NCBI GenBank assembly: GCA_964636665.1
Contig: CAZWVT010000051.1
Location: 1-13,011 of the forward strand
DNA length: 13,011 nucleotides
Reading direction: 5' to 3'
Origin: JAAYLC01 sp964636665
Lineage (GTDB): Bacteria; Bacteroidota; Bacteroidia; Flavobacteriales; Flavobacteriaceae
The notes below the pieces were generated by a model, which had not been told where the DNA came from, did not search any database, and saw only the letters and a program-made list of their open reading frames with translations. This document shows, piece after piece, positions 7,273-13,011 of this stretch (its first letter is position 1; each line of letters starts with the position of its first letter). A program made the position numbers and the translations under genes.

Positions 7273-9048
7273 ATGTATAGAACGCATACCAACGGAGAAT
7301 TACGCATCGGTGATGTTGAAAAGGAAGTCATCTTAAGTGGATGGGTACAAAAGATACGCGATAAAGGATTTATGATTTGGATTGATTTGCGTGATCGCTA
7401 CGGAATCACTCAACTTATTTTTGATGAAAAACGAACAACTGCCGAAATGATGCAAGTTGCCTCTGATTTAAGTAGGGAATATGTAATTCGCGTCAAAGGA
7501 ACCGTTATTGAGAGAGAATCCAAGAATCCGCAATTACCAACAGGTGATATTGAAATTTTAGTCAATGAAATATCCGTTTTAAATAAATCTGTCACTCCGC
7601 CTTTCACAATCGAAGATAAAACCGACGGCGGAGAAGATTTAAGGATGAAATATCGGTATCTGGACATTCGGAGAACACCCATCCGCGAAAACTTGATTCT
7701 TCGTCATAAAGTCAGTATGGAAGTTCGAAATTACTTATCCAATAAAGACTTTATTGAAGTAGAAACGCCTTATCTGATAAAATCCACTCCTGAAGGCGCG
7801 CGTGATTTTGTGGTTCCTTCGAGGATGAACAAAGGTCAGTTTTATGCGTTGCCGCAATCGCCGCAAACCTTTAAACAGTTATTGATGGTAGGCGGAATGG
7901 ATAAATATTTTCAAATTGTCCGCTGTTTTCGAGATGAAGATTTGCGCGCCGATCGCCAACCTGAGTTTACACAAATTGATTGTGAGATGGCTTTCGTAGA
8001 ACAAGAAGACATTTTAAACACTTTTGAAGGATTGACAAAGCATCTTTTAAAAACCATTCGAGGTGTGGAAGTTTCAGATTTTCCTCGAATGACTTATGAC
8101 AATGCGATGCGACTATACGGAAACGACAAGCCGGACATCCGGTTTGGAATGCAATTTGGCGAACTTAACGAAGCAGCTCAACACCGTGATTTTAAAGTAT
8201 TTAATCAAGCTGAATTAATAGTTGGAATTGCTGTTCCAAACGGCAATGCTTATTCGAGAAAAGAAATCGATTCTCTTATTGACTGGGTCAAACGCCCACA
8301 AGTGGGCGCAATGGGAATGGTCTATCTCCGTTGTAATGAGGACGGCACTTACAAATCATCTGTCGATAAATTTTATGAAGAAGCAGATTTCGCAAAATGG
8401 GCAGAAATTACCGGTGCCCAGCCCAATGATTTGATTCTGATTCTTTCCGGAGATACTCATAAAGTACGTCCGCAAATGAGTGCTTTGCGTATGTATTTGG
8501 GCGAGCGATTGGGACTTCGCAAAAAAGACGAGTTTGCTCCTTTATGGGTAGTGGATTTCCCATTGTTGGAATGGGATGAAGAAACCGGACGTTATTATGC
8601 GATGCACCATCCTTTTACCGCACCAAAACCTGAAGATTTGCCACTTCTTGAAACCAATCCGGGTGCTGTTAAAGCCAATGCTTATGATTTGGTTTTAAAC
8701 GGAAATGAAATCGGCGGTGGATCAATTCGGATTCACGATAAAGAAACACAATCCGGAATATTTGATTTCCTTGGATTTTCACCGGAAGAAGCACGCAAAC
8801 AATTCGGTTTTTTGATGGATGCTTTTGAATACGGCGCACCGCCACACGGTGGAATTGCATTTGGATTAGACCGTTTGGTTGCTATTTTGGGAGGTCATGA
8901 ATCCATTCGGGATTTTATCGCTTTTCCTAAAAACAATGCAGGAAGAGATGTGATGATTGATGCTCCGGCACCAATCGACGAAGAACAATTAAAAGAACTG
9001 AACTTGAGTCTTCAGCTTGACGAATCTTCTTCAATTCCAAGACATTAA
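7273..9048 (+). CDS. aspS: Aspartyl-tRNA synthetase
   Basis: A class II aminoacyl-tRNA synthetase that charges tRNA with aspartate using ATP. The 591-aa length and architecture are of the bacterial type. An N-terminal OB-fold anticodon-binding domain (about 1-105) comes first. Motif 1 lies near 160-167 (FIEVETP). Motif 2 contains FRDED (219-223) and DRQPEF, which contacts ATP and the acceptor. A GAD-type insertion domain spans roughly 290-400. Motif 3 is GIAFGLDR (527-534). The frame stays open up to a TTG at 7219, but that codon lies inside the -7 promoter element. The ATG at 7273 gives the family-typical start MYRTHTNGELR, so it is chosen. A 90-aa membrane protein gene follows after 4 nt, so the two are probably co-transcribed. 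Whether it also charges tRNA-Asn cannot be judged here. Confidence 0.97.
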   Translation: MYRTHTNGELRIGDVEKEVILSGWVQKIRDKGFMIWIDLRDRYGITQLIFDEKRTTAEMMQVASDLSREYVIRVKGTVIERESKNPQLPTGDIEILVNEISVLNKSVTPPFTIEDKTDGGEDLRMKYRYLDIRRTPIRENLILRHKVSMEVRNYLSNKDFIEVETPYLIKSTPEGARDFVVPSRMNKGQFYALPQSPQTFKQLLMVGGMDKYFQIVRCFRDEDLRADRQPEFTQIDCEMAFVEQEDILNTFEGLTKHLLKTIRGVEVSDFPRMTYDNAMRLYGNDKPDIRFGMQFGELNEAAQHRDFKVFNQAELIVGIAVPNGNAYSRKEIDSLIDWVKRPQVGAMGMVYLRCNEDGTYKSSVDKFYEEADFAKWAEITGAQPNDLILILSGDTHKVRPQMSALRMYLGERLGLRKKDEFAPLWVVDFPLLEWDEETGRYYAMHHPFTAPKPEDLPLLETNPGAVKANAYDLVLNGNEIGGGSIRIHDKETQSGIFDFLGFSPEEARKQFGFLMDAFEYGAPPHGGIAFGLDRLVAILGGHESIRDFIAFPKNNAGRDVMIDAPAPIDEEQLKELNLSLQLDESSSIPRH

Positions 9049-9052
9049 TAAA

Positions 9053-9325
9053 ATGAAATATTTCTTAAACATCCTCTTTATTTTGGTCGTAATCGTACTG
9101 ATTTCCGGTTTTTATGTTCAAGGAACACATGAAAACGCCGGCAATTTTCTCATTGGCATTTCGGTATTGGTCGGCTTTTTTATTCTGATGCCGGTCTTTA
9201 TATATCATCGATGGAAAGATAAAGACTTCAACAAATACCTGTTAAATCGAGAAAATATTCTTAAAATGAGAAATTACCAACATCAAAAAGAGATGGAAAA
9301 ACACGAAAAGCGGAAAAACAAATAA
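9053..9325 (+). CDS. Small two-helix membrane protein, function unknown
   Basis: A 90-aa protein not assigned to a named family. It has two hydrophobic segments (about 4-22 and 31-51) joined by a short polar loop with HENAG, then a strongly charged, Lys/Arg/Glu/His-rich tail (about 52-90) that probably lies in the cytoplasm by the positive-inside rule and may be helical. The ATG at 9053 comes 4 nt after the aspS stop codon, suggesting translational coupling. The frame extends upstream to a TTG at 9017 inside aspS, but the ATG directly precedes the hydrophobic helix and is preferred. Its stop codon is only 9 nt from that of the convergent SPFH gene. Function unknown; the link to aspS may be only positional. 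Confidence 0.75.
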   Translation: MKYFLNILFILVVIVLISGFYVQGTHENAGNFLIGISVLVGFFILMPVFIYHRWKDKDFNKYLLNRENILKMRNYQHQKEMEKHEKRKNK

Positions 9326-9334
9326 GCAGATTTC

Positions 9335-10183
9335 TTATTTCTGCTGTTTAAGAATGCTTACATCGCCTCCAAAAACATTTCCTTCACCGAAAGGAGAACC
9401 TTGTCCGTCCCATTTTTCCCACTTTTTATATTCTATATAAAGCGGATTGGCTGACAGTTCTCTTGCTTCAAGACGGATTGCTTCGGCTCTGAATCGTGCA
9501 GAAACTACTTGAGCAGAATCGCCACGTGCCTGTTCAATTCTGGCATCGGCAAGATATTTTTGCTCCAATGCTTTTTGCTCAGCGGTAAGATTGCGTTGTT
9601 TTTGAGTTTCTTTTTCTTTAATCTGTGCGGCTATTTGTGCAGGTAAGACGACATCGATGATTTTTACGTAATTCAGATTGAGAAAATTTCCTTGGAAACT
9701 CGTGCGTATTTTATCTTCCATTTCTTTTTCCAATTCTTCTCTTTTTGTTGAGAAAACTTCTTCATAAGTATAGCGACCGATAATGTCTTTAAAAGCTCCC
9801 CGCGATATTTCATCGACAAACTTTTTATATTCTTCTCTATATTCAAGATGAAGATTGGCTACTTGGTCGGGAATAATATTATAGTTTACCGATACCGACA
9901 AATCGATGTCCATTCCGTTTCTATCCAAGAATTTTTGCTCGTATTCATTGGATTTTCGAAAGACTTCATAGGTAAACATTTTGTTCCACGGCAACATAAA
10001 ATAAGTTCCTTGACCGTAAACTTTATCGACATCGATACTTTGCGATGCGAAGGGTTTGTACATAAAACCGCGTTCTCCCGGCTTGATGGTCGTCCAAGAA
10101 TTTAGCAGAATGATTAAAGTAAAAATGGCTAATACGACGCCAATGGCAATTTGAACATTTCTTTTATTGTTAGCAGATGACAT
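9335..10183 (-). CDS. SPFH/prohibitin-family membrane protein
   Basis: A stomatin/prohibitin/flotillin/HflK-C superfamily member of 282 aa, anchored in the inner membrane. It has one N-terminal transmembrane helix (about 10-28), an SPFH/band-7 domain (about 30-190) opening with TIKPGERG and containing GRYTYEEVFSTKREE, and an Ala/Glu/Gln/Lys/Arg-rich predicted coiled coil (about 186-245) starting at IKEKETQKQRN. A short tail with a Gly-rich stretch follows. Family members assemble into large rings and often control membrane proteases or membrane microdomains; a quality-control role is inferred only. It follows the 59-aa membrane protein gene after 20 nt and likely shares its promoter. No FtsH or NfeD-like partner is in the window. 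Confidence 0.88.
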   Translation of the reverse strand: MSSANNKRNVQIAIGVVLAIFTLIILLNSWTTIKPGERGFMYKPFASQSIDVDKVYGQGTYFMLPWNKMFTYEVFRKSNEYEQKFLDRNGMDIDLSVSVNYNIIPDQVANLHLEYREEYKKFVDEISRGAFKDIIGRYTYEEVFSTKREELEKEMEDKIRTSFQGNFLNLNYVKIIDVVLPAQIAAQIKEKETQKQRNLTAEQKALEQKYLADARIEQARGDSAQVVSARFRAEAIRLEARELSANPLYIEYKKWEKWDGQGSPFGEGNVFGGDVSILKQQK

Positions 10184-10203
10184 AGGTTAAGTATTTAGAA
10201 TTC

Positions 10204-10383
10204 TTAAGATTTTTTTGCTGATTTATAATAATCTACAGTAAGATAAATTAGGTAGAGTAAAACGATCAATCCGAAAATTTTAATAATGGCAGGACTCAAA
10301 AACAGATATTTAAAATAAATAAATATCAATCCGAGATTTAAAGTTATCAAGATGATTAAAACAAACTTTTTTTGACTACTCAT
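10204..10383 (-). CDS. 59-aa two-helix membrane protein, function unknown
   Basis: A small hydrophobic protein that I do not recognise. It has two predicted membrane helices (about 8-28 and 31-51), with lysines before the first and a KSAKKS-like basic tail after the second, so both ends probably face the cytoplasm. The frame extends to a TTG at 10434, but that codon is the -33 element of a good promoter, so the ATG at 10383 is chosen. The gene lies 20 nt upstream of the SPFH gene on the same strand, suggesting an operon. A function as partner of the SPFH protein is a guess from position only. Confidence 0.65.
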   Translation of the reverse strand: MSSQKKFVLIILITLNLGLIFIYFKYLFLSPAIIKIFGLIVLLYLIYLTVDYYKSAKKS

Positions 10384-10407
10384 ATAAATATTTGGGTTGT
10401 TTGGCGA

Positions 10408-10434
10408 CAAATATACTAAGGAATTTAAAAACAA
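10408..10434 (-). promoter_or_regulatory. Promoter of the small-protein/SPFH operon
   Basis: On the minus strand TATATTTG (10408-10415) fits the -7 consensus exactly and TTG lies at 10432-10434, with a 16-nt spacer (slightly short). Transcription would begin near 10402, about 18 nt before the ATG of the 59-aa gene. This is the only good promoter seen ahead of the SPFH gene. Confidence 0.55.
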
Positions 10435-10602
10435 TCACCCATAACTCTTTATTGCTTGTGAATTAGGATTTTACTTTAATAAAACTTTTATTCTATAGCC
10501 GATATTGAAACATCGTTTTTAGATTTTATCTGCAAATGTTTGTCAACTCATTAATATTTATTTAATTTCATCGAAATTATTAACCGATAATAACAATTGA
10601 TT

Positions 10603-12021
10603 ATGAAAAAAATTATTTTATCAGGATTATTTTTCAGTCTGATTTCACTGACCGCACAGGGGCAGGCTGTAAAATCCGAACAATTCAAATCCAAGAAAGC
10701 TGCTGTAAGTCAATCGAATACGGCAACTGATACGCATAAGTTTCTTGAAAACAATACCATTACATCTTCAATCCATTCATCCAATCTTATTACAAACAAA
10801 TGCGACCAAGGAGACATTACCACAAATTCATTTGACAATGGACTTAACATTACCGAAACAACTCTTTTCCGTGTTGCAGCGGGATTTACTGTCGATCCTT
10901 CCACTATTTTTACCGTTGACACCATTACTGTCGATGTCAACCAACCGGAACTGCCTGATAGTGTAACGTTTAATTTTAGAGAGGACAATAACGGTGAGCC
11001 TGGAACTATTGTTCAGACCTTGACGACTATTCACACGGATTCGAATCAATACGGGATGGCTTTCGGAGATCCCATTTATCATTTGACTTTCGATTTGAGC
11101 AGCAACCCGTTGATTTTTACTCAGGGAGATTATTGGATGGAAGTCACCATGACTGTGCCGAGCGGTACTACTGTATGGTGGTTGGCTTCGGAAGTCGGAA
11201 GTCATCCGATTATTCCTATGAACAGTCCGGATGGCGGTGCCACTTGGGATCCTCTTATTGATACGTATATGATTTTCAATCTGTCGGGAACTTGTGATCC
11301 GGATTTAAACCCTCCTTCGGGCTATTGTATTCCCGGAGCAAATTGTGAAGATGACGATGTGATTACCAACGTTACCTTCAGAGAAATAAACAATCCTACA
11401 GGATGCAGCCCTGACGGATACGGTGATTATACGCATTTGACCGCAACTGTTGCTCCCGGAGATTCTTATCCGATATCTGTTACCGTTGGTAGCGGTTGGT
11501 ACGAGCGAGTTTCTTTATGGATTGATTGGAATCAAGATGAAGTTTTTGATGCATCCGAATATGTTGGTGAAATAGACAACGGCGGACAAGGTGTTACGCT
11601 TGAGGATATTATTACAATTCCTGTAGGAGCAGATGATGGTCAATACCGCATGCGACTTGCACTGTTAGCTACCGGACAAAATGAACCGGCTCCGGACGAT
11701 CCTTGTCTTTTTGATTTAGATTATTATGGAGAATTTGAAGATTACACCCTCGTTGTAGATTCGACCATTATAGGAATTGGAGACCTTTCTTTAACTGAGT
11801 TTTCATACTATCCAAACCCTGCCAATGATGTGTTGTATCTCAATGCAAACAGACCCATTATTTCTGTTTCCGGATATAATATGCTGGGGCAATTATTGAT
11901 ATCCGACCAGCATTTTTCCAACAATCAAATAGATGTAGGCTCACTACCGGCAGGTGCTTATCTGTTTTACATTACTTTTGACAACGGAGAAAAAGAAAGT
12001 TTTAGAGTATTGGTAAAATAG
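10603..12021 (+). CDS. Secreted GEVED-domain protein with T9SS type A sorting domain
   Basis: A 472-aa exported protein. A Sec signal peptide (1-20, MKKIILSGLF...TAQG) is followed by a Ser/Thr/Asn-rich region. A beta-rich domain (about 85-230), containing FREDNNGEPG and ending near SPDGGATW, resembles unnamed domains common in Bacteroidota surface proteins. A GEVED-type domain (about 241-386) follows, with cysteines 242, 248, 268 and 368, a possible Ca-binding loop D308-x-N310-x-D312-xxx-D316 and the signature GEFEDY (376-381). A type A T9SS C-terminal domain (397-472) contains YPNPAND, NMLGQ and LPAGAYLF. It would cross the outer membrane by T9SS and be released or anchored. No catalytic residues are recognised, so adhesion or binding is a guess. 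The frame opens at a TTG (10597), but the ATG at 10603 starts the signal peptide. No strong promoter is seen: TTG at 10540 with TTAATTTC at 10562 is weak. Confidence 0.88.
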   Translation: MKKIILSGLFFSLISLTAQGQAVKSEQFKSKKAAVSQSNTATDTHKFLENNTITSSIHSSNLITNKCDQGDITTNSFDNGLNITETTLFRVAAGFTVDPSTIFTVDTITVDVNQPELPDSVTFNFREDNNGEPGTIVQTLTTIHTDSNQYGMAFGDPIYHLTFDLSSNPLIFTQGDYWMEVTMTVPSGTTVWWLASEVGSHPIIPMNSPDGGATWDPLIDTYMIFNLSGTCDPDLNPPSGYCIPGANCEDDDVITNVTFREINNPTGCSPDGYGDYTHLTATVAPGDSYPISVTVGSGWYERVSLWIDWNQDEVFDASEYVGEIDNGGQGVTLEDIITIPVGADDGQYRMRLALLATGQNEPAPDDPCLFDLDYYGEFEDYTLVVDSTIIGIGDLSLTEFSYYPNPANDVLYLNANRPIISVSGYNMLGQLLISDQHFSNNQIDVGSLPAGAYLFYITFDNGEKESFRVLVK

Positions 12022-12044
12022 ATTCCTCTATGGGAATAAAAAGA

Positions 12045-12086
12045 CAATGCCGCCTTTAATTTGAAGCGGCATTGCTGTTTTGTATA
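12045..12086 (+). terminator. Intrinsic terminator of the GEVED-domain gene
   Basis: A perfect 9-bp stem, CAATGCCGC (12045-12053) with GCGGCATTG (12066-12074), encloses a 12-nt loop and is followed by a T-rich stretch around 12076-12084. It lies 23 nt after the stop codon, which separates this transcript from the next gene. Confidence 0.75.
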
Positions 12087-12154
12087 TAAAATTTAGTCCT
12101 TTTCGTCTAAAGATTGCTAAACATAAAATTATTCACAATGTAACCTTTATGTAA

Positions 12155-12185
12155 TTGGATAATTGACAAGTTTTATTTAATTTTG
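12155..12185 (+). promoter_or_regulatory. Bacteroidota-type promoter of the second T9SS cargo gene
   Basis: TTG (12155-12157) and TAATTTTG (12178-12185) are separated by 20 nt; the -7 element matches TAnnTTTG exactly. Transcription would start near 12191, about 23 nt before the ATG at 12214. With the terminator upstream, this makes the gene an independent unit. Confidence 0.65.
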
Positions 12186-12213
12186 CGATTGTAATAAATT
12201 TAAAGAAATAATC

Positions 12214-12951
12214 ATGAAGAAAATTCTACTAGGGTGCGCACTTTTGTTTAGTGGGTTGATGTTTGCCCAAGGTCACGAAACTTTTGACAATTTGGACACC
12301 ACCGGAAACAGCTATGGAAATGGCTCTTTTATTGGTCAGGATGGTATTGAATGGACCTATGGACAGTGCCGTGGAGATATCGAATTAAATGGAAAGGCAA
12401 TTACTTTAGGAAGAAACCGAGCAGAACCTATGTTTCTTGAATCTGCTCTAATTCCCGGAGGAATCGGAACACTTGAATTTTCGTATATGCAAGCTTTTTC
12501 CAAAGATGTGCATATGGAGGTTTATGTAAATAATGATTTAATCTATACCGCTACCAGTAACGATGAATTGGAAGTTGTCAAATCTTCAGGAACTATCACC
12601 GTTGAAGTTGACGGAGATTTCGTTTTGAGATTTGTAAACCCGGGCGATGTAGGACAAATTACCCTTGATGATATTATCTGGACAGCTCACGACGGAACTG
12701 TTGGAATCGAAGATAACTTAGTTACCGGTTTTTCTTACTTTCCGAATCCTGCAGAAAATATTTTGAATATCCAAGCAAATCAACCCATTACAAACGTCGT
12801 TGCATACAACTTACTTGGACAAGTAGTTTTGAATAACAACAATTTTTCAAATGGTCAAGTGGATATCTCTAGTTTAACAACAGGAGCCTATATCTTCAAA
12901 GTAACTTTTGAAAGTGGTTTAGATAAGACTTTTAAAATTATCAAACACTAA
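12214..12951 (+). CDS. Secreted protein with T9SS type A sorting domain
   Basis: A 245-aa exported protein. The Sec signal peptide (1 to about 19) ends in MFAQ. A single beta-rich domain (about 22-158) begins with ETFDN and contains NGSFIGQDGIEWTYGQCRGD, LGRNR, GGIGTLEFSYMQAF and, near its end, QITLDDIIW. From memory, similar segments occur as accessory domains in Bacteroidota secreted nucleases and other T9SS cargo; here it stands alone with no enzyme domain. The type A sorting domain (170-245) has YFPNPAENIL, NLLGQ and LTTGAYIF. About 34 of its 76 positions match the sorting domain of the preceding gene. The role is unknown, perhaps carbohydrate or surface binding. It has its own promoter and terminator. 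Confidence 0.85.
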   Translation: MKKILLGCALLFSGLMFAQGHETFDNLDTTGNSYGNGSFIGQDGIEWTYGQCRGDIELNGKAITLGRNRAEPMFLESALIPGGIGTLEFSYMQAFSKDVHMEVYVNNDLIYTATSNDELEVVKSSGTITVEVDGDFVLRFVNPGDVGQITLDDIIWTAHDGTVGIEDNLVTGFSYFPNPAENILNIQANQPITNVVAYNLLGQVVLNNNNFSNGQVDISSLTTGAYIFKVTFESGLDKTFKIIKH

Positions 12952-12974
12952 ATAATTTAGACTTATTTAATTTG

Positions 12975-13011
12975 AAGCCTGTTCCGAAATTATCGGGAAC
13001 AGGCTTTTTTT
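12975..13011 (+). terminator. Intrinsic terminator of the second T9SS cargo gene
   Basis: The arms at 12975-12987 and 12993-13006 pair as an 11-bp GC-containing stem plus two further pairs across a single-base bulge, with a 5-nt loop. A run of seven T (13005-13011) follows directly and reaches the window edge. It lies 23 nt after the stop codon. Confidence 0.88.

Noticed and set aside
12055..12067. The 13-mer tttaatttgaagc is present in both terminators after the T9SS genes (also 12966-12978)
   Set aside because: In the first it covers loop and right arm, in the second the leader and left arm, so it has different structural roles and is probably coincidence.
12214..12240. Lipobox-like LLGC with Cys8 at the start of the second T9SS cargo protein
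   Set aside because: The cysteine is at residue 8, too early for a lipoprotein signal peptide, and the hydrophobic stretch continues past it to a normal cleavage region near MFAQ.

Overview
The window reads as ordinary core chromosome of a Bacteroidota, most likely a Flavobacteriia-type organism. Four observations point there. Two secreted proteins end in type A type IX secretion (T9SS) sorting domains. Several promoters fit the Bacteroidota pattern TTG-N(16-20)-TAnnTTTG. Genes lack clear Shine-Dalgarno sequences and have A/T-rich leaders. The base composition is moderately AT-rich, with T-rich intergenic DNA.

Layout, left to right. Positions 1-1451 hold an edge hairpin and a minus-strand M20/CNDP-type metallopeptidase. 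Positions 1620-1813 hold a promoter, tRNA-Leu(UAG) and a 15-bp hairpin that can terminate transcription from both sides. Positions 1838-5936 hold odhB and odhA (sucB/sucA), the E2 and E1 parts of 2-oxoglutarate dehydrogenase, on the minus strand. Positions 6079-7053 hold a short-chain trans-prenyl diphosphate synthase, also minus. It is divergent from the plus-strand unit at 7214-9325, which is aspS followed 4 nt later by a 90-aa two-helix membrane protein. That unit converges, with only 9 nt between stop codons, on a minus-strand pair at 9335-10383: an SPFH/prohibitin-family protein preceded by a 59-aa membrane protein. Positions 10603-12951 hold two plus-strand secreted proteins with T9SS sorting domains, each followed by a good intrinsic terminator.

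How the genes relate. OdhA and OdhB form the TCA-cycle step from 2-oxoglutarate to succinyl-CoA; the E3 subunit (lpd) is not here. AspRS and tRNA-Leu serve translation. The prenyl synthase feeds isoprenoid synthesis. The SPFH protein and its small partner probably act at the inner membrane. The last two genes make cell-surface or secreted proteins of unknown target, and are the only accessory-looking part of the window.

I found no CRISPR array, transposase, phage gene, toxin-antitoxin pair or defence system, and no convincing previously undescribed system. The least understood items are the two T9SS cargo proteins and the two small membrane proteins. All genes appear intact, with no frameshift or truncation seen.
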